64,000 nt of DNA from Amblyornis subalaris (Eukaryota > Chordata > Aves > Passeriformes > Ptilonorhynchidae), in assembly GCA_018881555.1 (NCBI GenBank), contig JACAXG010000002.1, forward strand, positions 23,833,786-23,897,785, given 5' to 3'. The notes under the pieces are model-generated. The model was not told the DNA's origin, made no database searches, and worked only from the letters and a program-made list of their open reading frames with translations. The position numbers and the translations under genes are program-made. Of the stretch, positions 37,231-49,639 are shown piece by piece (positions within the stretch are counted from its first letter, which is position 1; each line of letters begins with the position of its first letter).

Positions 37231-40200
37231 TCTGCTTTAGGATCTGGCTGGCTCTTCCCTGCTTTGTTCCCTGGCTGGAGAGATAAGAGGGGACTGGTTG
37301 GGACTCAAAAAGTCACTGAGTGAATTAAAATCAAGCCTATAAGAAGCTATTTGCTTGCAGATTATGTAGAAGGAGAGTTGTCTATAAGCACTTCCTATTT
37401 TTGATCCATCCGTACTAGTCACTTTGAGATTTGTCTATTTACAAACCAAATTATNGTATTAGATATTATAAATAAAAATTGCATCTGTAGTCACCTTCAA
37501 TTAGGTTGCCATAAACAGAAGGTATACACAGAACTAAGGTCTGGCCAACTTGTCTCGCTGCACACTCATTTTGGATTTTTATCTCAGGTTTTTCACTTCA
37601 GTTTGCTACTGAGGCCTCATAACAATTTGCAATAGTGCATTAGATATTATTATCACTGAAATGCAGCCACATAAATAATTGCTGTACAGGTCACACTTGG
37701 TAGCAAAAGACATAATTAAAACGCAGTACTAGATTCTGCTCTTAGTTTCACCAGTGAATTTAAACACATAATTTAGTGGCTCAGAGTAAAGCTCTGTTGA
37801 TTTTTCTTATCCCAGAAGGTGTCCATTGCAATGTAGAGGCCTTGAATATGNTTGTCTTCTTTCAGATGTAGGTGGCTTAAGGAATATTGAGTTCCTTGCA
37901 GCTGTGGACTGTCACTTATGCCCTGCTGGAGAGTTACCAACTACTAGCTACCAGGGAATATTCTCTTTTAACACTTTCTCTGTTTAGTACAACCAGTTTT
38001 CCCCAGCAGCTGCAGTTCTGAAGGTGCACTCTCTTGAGGTTCATCAGGAATTCTGCTCTCCTGTGTTTTTCAGGTTTTGNAAAACTTAAGCCTTTCCATA
38101 TCGCCAGTATATTTTTTAAAAGCTATGCTAGCTTAAGAATGAAGCAGGAAGTTTGTTCTAGTAAAGATTTTCGTTCTTATTCTCTCTTGCTATTTGGTTT
38201 TCAATTAATTGTGTAAGTATTTATAATTAGACACTTTTCTATTCTAAATTATTTGTGACAAAAAGTTGTCTTTGGTTACCCTTTGAGGAAGGTGGGCAAC
38301 ACATTCTCATTTCCTCTAAAAAACTACAGGTCTTCTCTGCCCTTTTGTTCTAGAAGGAACTTTCTCCTCTTTCATATGGTTTTGTTTTCACACTGAATTT
38401 TCTGCAAATGTAGCTAATTAAGGCCTTAATCTCTGCCTGGAGTCCTATGACCTTGTAGGTGGTCAGAGTACTTTTAAGATTATTGAAATATTTTATGAAA
38501 TAATGTGTCATTAACAGTGTTCACTATGGTTTCAATTCCAGACCCTGAGCTCCCATTTAGTTAAGCTGTGCCTCTACTGCACAGTGTGACCTGCCATATG
38601 CTTTCTGACTCCTTACCAAGGGTCATGCAAAGGGAGCCTTCCTGCCCACACACTTGGATTGCCACCAAAACATGGCTGATTCCAGCCAGGCCCCATTGTG
38701 GCCCACATCTGCATCTGAGAACTTGGGACAAAGGGTTGATAATGTGAATCATATCATGTCATACCACCTAGGTGATGTGAGTAAAGTAGAATCACCCATT
38801 TGAGAATCTGAAAATGCCAGTGGACAGTGAAGTTCTTGAGATGCAGTGGCATTAGCCTTAATACTCTACTGTAGCATGCTCATACCATGCCAGCTGTCTT
38901 ACCTTTTGATCTTCACAGTAATGCTCTGCTTAGAAATGCAGAGAGGTCTTTTTGAGCCTTTCACAATCAAGGATGAAATCATTGGGGCTTTTATGGCCAC
39001 CACAAGAGCATATTATAAGTATCTGCATTGTCATTGTCCCTATTCTACCTTAAAAACAATGTTGTAGAATTCAAGCATCTTGTCAAAATCTGGTCTAGCC
39101 AAGATGGGCTTTCCTCCAAAAGTCTTTAATCCTTCTAATTAATTTAATTTTGCTTCTTGATTTCTTGTTTCTATTTGGGGTGCTAATCTGACAGTTCAGT
39201 TCATCAGTTGTTTTGCCACCTCAAGGTTTCTGTCCTTTCTGGGCCTTATTGGAAGACTTTCCTGTCCAAGACTCTGAGTTTTCCAGTGTTTCAACACTAA
39301 GATAGTCTTCANGGGCACCTGTCTCAACTGCAGCAGCAAAATGTCTTTGTTAGGGGAAGTATATTTTTTCATTCTATCCAATACTCTCTTTCCTTCCTCC
39401 TCTTCTGTCATCTAATTTAATTTATTTTACATTGACACTTTTTTCCTCTAACTATTCTATTTCTGTAGTGTCTTCCTCACCCTGAACACAGTAAGACAAA
39501 GTGTCATTCAGGACAGGCTTCACTCTTGAACTTTTCCTTTAATTTTATTCCCTGGAAATAAATCAGAAAACCAGCAACAGAAAAACCTCTCTTCCCTCCT
39601 CCCCCAGAAAACAAACAGCAAACAGCTTCTAAGACAGTGTTGTATTGTTGGCACAGATCTTCCTGGTAACTAGTTCTCGGCTGAAGAAAAATTATCCTCC
39701 AGGTCTGCTTCCNTTGCCTAAACATAGGCATCTAGTGCTGTTTCAGACACCATAGGAACCTGGCTTCCAGCTACTGAACGCTCAGAAGGCTGAGGTTTCT
39801 CATAAGGCCTGTGTCATGCCTGCCAGCCCCATAATGATGTTTTGGATAGTCTAGGGCACCTCAAATGGTACTAAGCTCCTATATTTAGGCAGCTGGATCT
39901 TTTTCCCAGCAGCACAATTGTTCTAGGATTAAATAAATCACTCTCTGGAAGACGCATCCTCTCCATTGACTAAAGAAAGAANCTAAAATACTTGTTTACA
40001 TGCTTAGCTTTCAGACAGCTATGCATGAGTGAGAAGTACATCCTGAAACTATGTCTGCCCAGCAAAGTGATCCATGACTGTGGCACATGTATGCCATGGC
40101 AAGCCTAACCTTGGCCGGATAAGGACAGACAGAGAAGATAACGTAATATGGAGTTAGGATCTGAAACTACATATGCCACTGACATAGATCTTCCTGGAGA

Positions 40201-40600
40201 GCTCATACACTGGCTGCTACTGTGTTCTAGAGCTGATACTGCCATCTAACACAGCTACTGTGCAGGCTTAGGTTAGGTTAACAAAAGTATGACAGCGCAG
40301 GGTGCCTTAATTTTCCTTATTGATCCATTGTAATGATTTAACTTTCTCCAGCATAACACATTTTATTTGAATATCATAAAGTCATCTTTTTCTCCAGNGA
40401 AAATGTGGACATATTTCACAATCCTTGATTATCTTCCAACCTTTTTTTGCATTTATTATACTGCTTTGCTTTCGCAGTCTATCCATAGCACTGCACTTTC
40501 ATTCATTCCCGGTGAAATCAGTCTAAAACCTCCAGCAGTAACATTCTCAAAGCACCTTACTACAAGAGTCATTGTAACTACCCTATCAATATATGGTAAT
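37231..40600. other. Unique DNA, no gene seen
   Basis: No repeat family is recognised beyond the right copy of the proposed target duplication (37231-37235). Frames of 60-75 codons on both strands look random. N bases are relatively frequent (37455, 37851, 38080, 39312, 39712, 39981, 40398). Confidence 0.5.
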
Positions 40601-40767
40601 TGCCCAGAGAAGTTGTGGATGCCGCATGCCTGGAAGTGTTGAAGGCCAGGTTGGATGAGGCCCTGAGCAATCTGATCTAGTGGCAGGTGTCCATGGCAAG
40701 AGGGTTGGAACTAGAAGATCTTGAAGTTCCCTTCCAACCCCAACTATTCTATAATTCTATGATATGA
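40601..40767 (+). mobile_element. CR1 LINE 3' end, plus strand
   Basis: The segment runs from GCCCAGAGAAGTTGTGGATG through GAAGGCCAGGTTGGATGAGG and TTCCCTTCCAACCCCAACTA to a terminal octamer tail (ATTCTATAATTCTATGATATGA). It is the plus-strand version of the same tail type as the copy near 5.7 kb, severely 5'-truncated to about 170 bp. It is moderately diverged and has no coding capacity. Confidence 0.95.
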
Positions 40768-42840
40768 CAATTGTACACTCCAGTGTTTGGGATGATAATT
40801 GAAGAATTGTGAAGCAACTTTCAATAAGAGTGGTTGGTTTGTTTGTCAGTTTATCGTGTCCTTTTATTGCCACAATCACATTTGCAAACAATAATCCTTC
40901 TTTTTTGTCCTTTGAGTGTTCACTTATGGTTCATGAAAAGCAGCCATTTCATTTCTCTTTTCCCACTGCTCCTATCTTATGAACTGCTCCTTTATTTAGA
41001 CTGTCTTTACTCTGCCTTATTTCCACATGTGCACCCCTATAGTATACACAACAGTGATTTCCCTAAAAACAGCTATTCTCTCTTCCACAAATGTTAACTG
41101 TCATAACAGGATTTTAGTCAGAACCTTTCAGTGTTGTGTACGTAAGACGCATTTTCATTTACAAAGAGACTTGCAGCATTCTCAGAGTCGCAATCTCTGT
41201 ATGAAGGCATACGGGGGTAAAGAGGACATGCTGGAGATTGGGTTACACCACCAAACCTGGTGCTGGTAAGGGCATGTGGGCTGAATCCCGCTCCATCTCG
41301 GGCAGAATTGCTCGCTTCCACTGAACTGCAAATTCTTACCTCATGCTGACNCACAAGTGAAAATTATATAGTCAGGGTATGTTTGCACCCTACAAAGAGA
41401 TGCCATAGCTTGGGTAAAAACCCAAGGGTATTAGAGCAAAGACATAGAAAACCTATGGCCCACTGCTGCTGTTTGTCAGAAGTTATGCTCGAGTTACATC
41501 TCAAATAATAAGCTGAAACTGAAAACAATTCAGAAATGTGGAAACATAGAGATGGGCTAAAATGAAGTTAGGCTGAGGCATTTTCTTTTGACTTGCTATT
41601 ATTATTTGTTAAGTAAATTCGTAACAAATTGCAGAGTAGCATCAATAGGAAAGTATTTGTGATTTACAGACAAAAATACTGTTGCGTTGTTGGAAACTCT
41701 GACTTAACCTTATAAAATAACTCATTTCCAGAAGCCAGTATTTTCGGCTGATGCATACCTTTGCTTTGCTGAAGCCGAGTTTCCTGCCTATGCTCACTGA
41801 ACTCATTCTTCTGATTCAAGTCTGCTTGGGAAAAAAAAAAAAAAGAAAAAGAAGAAAAAATTCAGGAGATTAAAAAAATATATATCTGTGATTGTTTATC
41901 TGTGCTTCGTGCAGCTTTAGTTTCTGATCTTCAGTACCTGTAAACTGTCCTGGACCAGAATTAACAATTTGAAAATGTTGTTAACATTTAAGCCATTGTT
42001 GGCAGTGCAATGGATAAGTACTATTCAGGTACTGTTCAGGTCCTGAAAGCAAAAGAGCTGTCAGTGTTGTACTGTCTCTGCTGAGAAAGTGATTGACCAG
42101 CCTTGCTCAGCTCGCCCAGCAACACTTATTGACACTGTACTCTCCAGTAAAGTGACACCAGCCAAGCTCAGAGTTTGATTATGAAGCTGAGAGATAGACT
42201 CCACTGCAGTGAAGCAAAAGGAGTCACTGAAGAACATGAAGGTTAGAAGTAAAATGTACATGAAACTAAATTTAGTTACCAACTTTATTAATAACAATTC
42301 TTCCTGTACTCAAAGCTGACTTCAATCAGAAAATAAGAAATGTAGTTGTTCTTCATGGGCTGACTTTAAATATACACAGTAGCCTGCAAAAAAGGGTTGT
42401 TTTTTCTTGGGAAGCCTTGAGCCTTGAACACATCATCTCTTTACTGAAAGGTGGCTCCAGAGGTGAAATCCCCACAAATGGACTTCATGGAGAAGCTTTT
42501 TAGCTGCCACAGCATACTGAAGCACANTTCCAAAGTATCAGTGTTTAATGATCACCTGTAGACCTAACAGAGTTCAATCTGAAATACAGACCTAAGGTAG
42601 GTGAACAGATATTTTCTGAAAGGAATGAACTGTCAGGTGTTTGCTCTGTCTTTATACCAGTCTTACTCTAATAGTCCATCTGGACTTCAGAAATGCATCA
42701 GTAGCCCAGACAGGCTGATTTTGCAGACTAACAAAACTGGTACAGGCTGTACTAAAGTCCTTCAAGATTTTAGATTTGATAAGGATAGGAGGAAAGATAA
42801 AGATTTCTTCTTCCTCCTTTACAACTTCCTTCATATCCCT
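40768..42840. other. Unique DNA, no gene seen
   Basis: An A-rich tract with 15 A and further AAAAAG units lies at about 41831-41860. A slightly GC-richer patch at about 41185-41340 has frames on both strands and a GGTAAGG donor-like site near 41265, but no recognisable exon. N bases lie at 41351 and 42527. Confidence 0.5.
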
Positions 42841-42841
42841 T

Positions 42842-42940
42842 GGAGGAAGGGAGGGAGGGAGGGAGAGGGAGGGAGGGAGAGAAGGAAGGAAGGAAGGAAG
42901 GAAGGAAGGAAGGAAGGAAGGAAGGAAGGAAGGAAGGAAG
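42842..42940. repeat. (GGGA)n/(GGAA)n microsatellite
   Basis: An imperfect GGGA array (about 42846-42880) passes into 15 uninterrupted GAAG units at 42881-42940. The plus strand is almost entirely purine. The pure array is long enough to be polymorphic. GGAA is the core of ETS-factor sites, so such arrays can bind ETS proteins, but nothing here shows use. Overlapping frames on both strands are artefacts of the repeat. Confidence 0.97.
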
Positions 42941-45327
42941 ATATTTCCAGGAACTGACATTTAAATTGTTTTGTCTGTTCTCAGGAACCCTCTGAGAGGA
43001 TTAAACATGTGTAATCTACTGAAATTAGTAGAGGTTTTGTGGTTTTTTTTCTTTTTTGGGAGGTGGAGGGAGAGAATAAGGCAGGGGCATTGGTTTCTAA
43101 AGATGTGACCACATTGTTTATCTTATATCTGCCTGCAAACCATATTTTCAAATGTGTTTTAAACATTTTGATGATTTTTTCTAAAGGAGGCATGCGAGAC
43201 TCAAAATTTCTACAAACTAAATGTGATGTTAGGGAGAAAGATCCAAATTAGTGTCTCTACCAAGGAAAGGCAGTCAGAATTANTTTCAGTCAGCCACAGT
43301 TGCATGGTCAGAGATTGCACACATTTGCCAGCAACCAGACCACATATGAATAGTTTCACGTGGTGTCTTTGACCACTGAAGTGTCCACAGGACAAAAGAC
43401 AATTCATAGGAAACTGAAGTTCATTAACTTTGCTGCTCATAGAAATTCTTGCTGTTATAAACTGGAAGACAAAATTTAGAGAATAGGGGGAAAAAAACAA
43501 TAAGAAAGGGAATTACATGGTCTGGCTTCAGAACAATGGTCAAGTTACTAATTTAAAACAGATGTTCTCTTCTCAATAGTTCATAAACAGATGAAGAAGG
43601 AAAAGGGAAACTTGTACTTCAAAAGCAGTAGATCTCTGTCCTAACACATTGGTTCAGGTTTACACTAGAAAATTTGGATCTCAATCCATTGGATCCACAG
43701 TATTGGTCTGAAAGTCTCATAAAAGCACCCTCTTCTTGCTGTTTTTCCAATGCTGTCCATTTCTGGTATCAGCTGAACTAATTCCAGCTGAACTGGAATC
43801 AGCAGAATTGCTAAGACTTGAGCACAAAACACAGAAGGAGTTCAATGAATCACATTCAGACTGTTTTAAAAGTAATTTTTATTTACACATTTCGGATTTT
43901 AAATTGCCCTGTTTTACGGAATCAAATTTTCCTTGAAAGAAGGAGTCTCAGCTATGCAGTGATGCAACCCAGGTACCATGGATTTGTTTTCGAAGTAGTA
44001 TTCCACTAAGTTCACTGGAAGTGGGGGATGGACACAGTGTTTTTCTACAACTATTTCAACTAAGTATTAAGGCCCTCACTCACTTTCAGCCAGCAGATTT
44101 TTGAGCAGATAAATTATTAATTTGGGGAGGATAGGTTAAATCTGATGAGGCTATTAAAGTCAGTAAGTGATTTTCTTCTGAGTCCAATGTTCTGGCAATT
44201 CAGCACGCATTCCCTCCTTCTTGGAGAGAGGGACTACAATAAGCTGCCTCAGCAACTTCAAATTTTGTTCTGAATAGAAAACAAGGAATGCAAGGAGGCC
44301 TCCAAAGCAGACAGGGAATCAAAATTCTCAGGCTGCACTGTGTCTTCTCTGAGAGGACTTCACTCCAGGCTCTTGCCAAAACAGATCTATTTGGAAAAGT
44401 TACTTTCTTAAAGAAAACTGTTGTTCTATGACACCGGACTCATAGATGAGGTGAACCCCTTACACAATTCTTTGTTTTTTGTGAATTTCTCTAGTCATTT
44501 CATCCACAGATGTATTTTATCTGTTACTATATTTTTGTTGGGCATCTTGGGACAGATTTTCAGCTTCCCTATGTGAATTTATTACACTATGCATTTCAGC
44601 TATGAAGAAAAGTAGAAGATGACTTTGACTATTCAGCTTGGAATACACTTGACCCACAAAGCTGTGTTTCACATTTAGCCCGTGAACTATGGGATCTATG
44701 GGATTATTCACAAGGCTGAAATTAAGCATATGCTTTCACACATTGTTGGATCAGAAACTGGAGTTATGGCTTATCTGTGCCAAGATTCATATTTGTTCTC
44801 TTGAGGAACTAGAATAAACTACAAACCTTACATCTGGAGGCTAATTTGAGCTTCCTTCATATCCAGGAAACAAGAAGGGGATTTTAATGAATCCTTATTC
44901 ACTATTATAGGAATCTATTGTCTGTTTAAGGTCACATAATATTTTCCCACCTTTCCTATGCTACTGCAATTAGTAGAANTTTTCCACTGTGTTTATGACG
45001 ATTTTATCCATAATAAGATATTTTTGGTAAGAGGAATNGATAGTGATACTCAGAATTTAAATTAGCAATCAGAAGTTAAAAAAGAAAAATATCTGTTGTA
45101 TCATAGATAAAGTCAAACAGTTGTAAAGCAGAGCTTTCATTTTCTTCCATTTAATCCAGAAATACATAAATAAAGTATCTTCTAGATTCTTCTTTTAATC
45201 AGCTTTTACAAAGAAGAATTCAGGCAAACAATACCAACTAAGATGGTAAGAAACAAATATTAGTGAGCACTGTGACTAGACATCATATTATGAAAATATT
45301 ACTGAAGGTCATTTAGTACCCTCTACC
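42941..45327. other. Unique DNA, no gene seen
   Basis: I see no repeat family, RNA gene or exon. Frames of 60-96 codons on both strands have no recognisable domains. N bases lie at 43283, 44980 and 45038. Confidence 0.5.
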
Positions 45328-45596
45328 CCTTTCCTTTCCTTTCCTTTCCTTTCCTTTCCTTTNNNNNNNNNNNNNNNNNNNNNNNNNNNNNNNNNNNNNN
45401 NNNNNNNNNNNNNNNNNNNNNNNNNNNNNNNNNNNNNNNNNNNNNNNNNNNNNNNNNNNNNNNNNNNNNNNNNNNNNNNNNNNNNNNNNNNNNNNNNNNN
45501 NNNNNNNTTCCTTTCCTTTCCTTTCCTTTCCTTTCCTTTCCTTTCCTTTCCTTTCCTTTCCTTTCCTTTCCTTTCCTTTCCTTTCCTTTCCTTTCC
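45328..45596. repeat. (TTTCC)n microsatellite with assembly gap
   Basis: Seven CCTTT units on the left (45328-45362) and about 18 on the right (45508-45596) flank the N run. They are in the same orientation and without visible interruption. The true array is probably one continuous pentanucleotide tract whose length the assembly could not resolve. The plus strand is pyrimidine-only. The minus-strand frame of repeated Lys-Glu-Arg-Lys-Gly is an artefact. Confidence 0.97.
45363..45507. other. Assembly gap, 145 N
   Basis: A run of 145 N lies inside the TTTCC array. The size may be an estimate from read pairs rather than a measured length. Confidence 0.99.
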
Positions 45597-48500
45597 CTCT
45601 TCATTTTCAACTCTATTTTATGTACCTCGTGTGTTTCCTAGTCAGTAGGCTATTGATTATGCCTATTTGTGACCTGAATTATTGCACTGAATGATATAAG
45701 GAATTATTTTTTTATGCATTCCGTGTTTTTTCACAATTAAAAGAAAAATGCAAGGAAAAGAGGAATTCTCAGGCAGCCCACAATAAAGGTATCTCTTTCT
45801 AGCTTTTATCTGTTTAGGATCATAATAATGGAAATTGTTTTATGTGCTTTTAAGACATTTTGGTAGCTACTCNTCACTCCTGAAAATGAATAACATGTAC
45901 ACGGATCCTATAAGTTCATCTGTCTCAGCCTGAGGAAGAATTAGTCCTCTCTACCTTTTGTTTGGGAGTAGTAATGGATGTTAGAGTTAAATATAAACTA
46001 ACTGGTATAATTAAAATTAAGATTGAGTCACTTGTTTGTGACAAGNGAAAAGGAAATAGAGCTCTCAGCCTGAACAACTGATTCAGGGAGAAGCATATAA
46101 AGGATGAAAAAAAATCATCATAGAACAAAGAATGTAATGCAGCAGCATCAGCAGCAATGATGTAATAGTGAGGTGAGTGTCTTGTGATTGCTTAATGTTA
46201 AGCGTCAAATGTAACATACACAATAAGCCTTCTGCATTCAGCAGCACAGATCTAGAAAGAGGAAAAGGAAAAACAAAACAAATTGCGAAGAATTTGCGTC
46301 AAGGGTGTCAACCACATTGCTACCAAGTATGCCTCACATCTGCTCTTCTGTAATATATTTAGGAAGCAATTTTACATGTGTTAAGCACAACAATACTTGT
46401 CCAGTAGCTAATATGTGCTTGCATATTTTTGTCAGTGGGTCCATAGCCCTTAGTGCTGTTAAGAACTGAGTCTTTGCAACAAAGACTGCCAGGATTGTTC
46501 TGTAATATAGACCAGAGCCAGACCTGTGTTGAGCAGGAAATGTTATAAATAAAAACACGATCAAGATGTTGGCTTATTATTACTGAATACATTTGAGTGT
46601 AAAATGTGCTAGAGTGAGTGTTCCATTCATTAATTTATTTTGTTTTATTTCTCATTCTGTAGGNCCTTTCTGGACTTGATCATGAACAATAGAAGTATTG
46701 ATTTTGCACTTACAGATGAGAGCCTAGGGGCCTGACTCTGCCAGAATGACCAGTCTCAGGAGAGAGCTGTACGCATCACTGTGACTTCTCACATGGTTGT
46801 GCTCAGAATGCCCGTATTTTAACTTCTGGAGTAAACATCATCTGCTTGTCAAGAAGCAGATATGACGGTGACTGCCCCCACAAATAAACTATTTCCACAA
46901 GACTCTGCTGTGAAAGGACTGGAGCTGGCTTATAAAACATTGTCCAGTACTTTCTGACATATTTTTCTTCTTTTACTTGCTGCAGATCTTATTTCAGGGC
47001 TCAAGATTTAGGGGTCNAATTATCACAAGTTACCACATATCAACAATAAACACCTGGGTGCACAGTCTTAGCAAAAATAAAACCTTAGCCTATGATTTCA
47101 CAAGCAATTGAATCAGTTTTAATTGATCACTAAACCCACAGGGACTTCTCTTATTCTCTTCCAACTTAGTCCTCCATCTCTTTGTCTTTGTCCTTCTCCC
47201 ATCCTGTCCCTTGTCTCATAACTCATAAAACTCCAAGAAAACTCAGCATCACTGAGTTGACAGAAAACCATTCAGCTCTTCTTGTAAAAGTTTTGTTGGT
47301 TTGGGATTTTTTTTGCAAATTTAGCGAGCTAAATCTGCTTGTGGTGGGATGTCATGTGTGTATGTCAGGGTTCAATACACTCTGACTAAGTCCTGTTACA
47401 TATTCCACATGAAGAGAGCTTAATGTTTAATACCAAATTTATTTATTTTCATATGCTTGACATTACATGGGATTTTGATTCAGCACAATGATACCACAAT
47501 GTTCTGAAATCACAATACAAGCATAATATAGTAGTTGCAACATAGAGTTAAATTGCAATATAGAAGTGATTCCCACTACCAGTGCCTGTAGGCTCACCGT
47601 TGTGATGGTGGGCAACCCCATTTGCCAGGAAAGAATATATGAAATATGTGGAATATGTATCTTCTCCGAGCCATTTTTTATAGGGGTTTGGTGGTCAGTG
47701 AGTGCTGAAGCTGATGCATAATAAGCACATTGAGCTCAAAGCAGGGAGCAAGAAAAGAAGCAGAAGNGATTGGGAAGTATGAGATGCTGAGTCAATTTAT
47801 CTGGCCTCATGAAATTGCACCTCTGGTTTAATTCACCATCCTTGTGGACTAAATAATGCCTACCCCATACTGAGAGGTGCACAGAATTTTAATCACACAT
47901 AAATTCTACATTGTCTGTTCTTCTGCATCTCTATTGTGGTCTAGTGTCTCTGTTTTCCCTGCTATACCATCCATCACCAATTTCTGGAAAAATGATCCTG
48001 AAAATCAGCTTCTCTTGAACAATGAGGAAGGAAACAAATTCTTACTGCCTGTTACCGATCTCTACTGTTCGAATCAATCACAGGTAGTCCTAAGCCTCAC
48101 TTTCTGAATACATCACCATGGAAGATTTCAGAACCATACAGAGACCTCCATGCTACTGATAAGTAGATTACACTACTTCCAAAACTAAATTACTTCAAGT
48201 GGGAGTCATCTTTGAAAGACATAATTTACCCTGTTTTTCAGGTCGGTTCTCTGTGGAGATCTGAATCCATAACTCCAGTAGCATTGCCAATTGTGGTCAG
48301 TCCAAAGAGTAACATCTTGAGCAGAACAGCAGTGCAAAGCACAAACACATCGTCAAGCTGGCTCTGACAGAAATTTTCCATGTTTTCTAACTTCAAAGCA
48401 AGACCACTAATATCAGTCTGCAGCAGCAGTTCTAAAGAAACTATGCGGGTTTTTGTCAGTTATGGAAAAAATATTTTAAAACAAGAAGCTGTTGGCTCAG

Positions 48501-49600
48501 CTCACGCTCATAAGGACAATCAGAATGGCAGCCTAGAGTCCAAACTCACTGTTTTATAGAACAGAAAAAAATTTTTACAGTTGGCTGTAGCCAGAGCTTC
48601 ATTTACTGCCGGCTTCTGGCAAGCAATTTCTGCTCAACCCATTTCCATCCCTCCCATTTCTTTCAAAAAGAAGAAAAGTAAAANTTGCCAAACTCTCAGT
48701 TAGCATGTTGGTACCCCTTTTGTCCTCCACCTACTGCCACTACCTGGAAGTGCTAACTGTCAGTTCTTGTAAAGAAGAAATGTGTCAACTTTTCNTTTTG
48801 CCATATTGTCACATTTTACTATATAGGGACTCCTTTCTATAAGGGTCCTATATGTATTAATGGCTTAAGTTAAAAGCATTTTTGAAAAGAGCTGTTTATC
48901 ACTCTTGTTAAATAAAAGGGGAAATGAAGCTTACAGTTGAAAAGACTTTTGGACTTTGTAACTCAGACTATGAATAGCAGATAAACATTTTGGACTCCTC
49001 TCTCAGCTCAAATACCAATGCCTTCACCAGTCTGAACATTCTTTGTCAGTGCTTTGTGACTTTTGCCATTCTATAAAAAGATGCAGGAAGTCACAAACAG
49101 AATAATAAAAATTTGTCATGGAAACTTCAGTGAATATTTCATTAAAAAAACCAAGTTGCTGTGTATATCCAGACCCATAGAGCATGACAAAGTTCTAACA
49201 AGAGACATGTCTGGTGCCATAGGTTATCCATGACATCTACAGCGGGATGCCAAACCAGAATCAGGATATATGGGAGAGCTGTGCCCTTCTGGACTAGCTT
49301 CTGAATGCCATGCAGGGTACCTTGGGGTACCAAAAAGAGCAAACTAACTGCATGGAGCTCATGACATCTACCTTCATATTTCAAGGACGCCGAAAATGGA
49401 AAGGGACATTAAAAAAAAAATCTCATATCTGTGCTTAAATACAGTCCACAACTTATGTCCACAGTATGTCACAATATGTGCTTTGTATAGCCAAGGTTTG
49501 CCAAAAATTACTTATGAGAAAAGATAGTAATTGTCCTAAGTAAGTTAGCTCTAGGCAAACTCTTACTTTACAATGAGACCCACTGCAACTGTGCTGCCTC
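45597..49600. other. Unique DNA, no gene seen
   Basis: No repeat family or exon is recognised. AGCAGCATCAGCAGCA occurs near 46140 as a short triplet-like run. N bases lie at 45873, 46046, 46664, 47017, 47767, 48684 and 48795. Confidence 0.5.
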
Positions 49601-49601
49601 A

Positions 49602-49639
49602 GGGCTGAGGGGTTTTTTGGATTNGGGGGGGGGAGGGGG
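49602..49639 (+). other. G-tract cluster, possible G-quadruplex
   Basis: Four G-runs follow one another: GGG (49602-49604), GGGG (49609-49612), nine G (49625-49633) and five G (49635-49639), with gaps of 4, 12 and 1 bases. An N lies at 49624, next to the longest run. The pattern is compatible with a G-quadruplex with one long loop. A T/G-rich stretch follows. Confidence 0.4.

Noticed and set aside
41185..41340. GC-richer patch with donor-like GGTAAGG as an exon
   Set aside because: Frames run on both strands and no domain or acceptor site is convincing.
42601..42964. Gly/Arg/Lys/Glu repeat frames on both strands
   Set aside because: Translations of the GGAA microsatellite.
45323..45610. Minus-strand Lys-Glu-Arg-Lys-Gly repeat protein
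   Set aside because: Purely a translation of the TTTCC microsatellite and the N gap.
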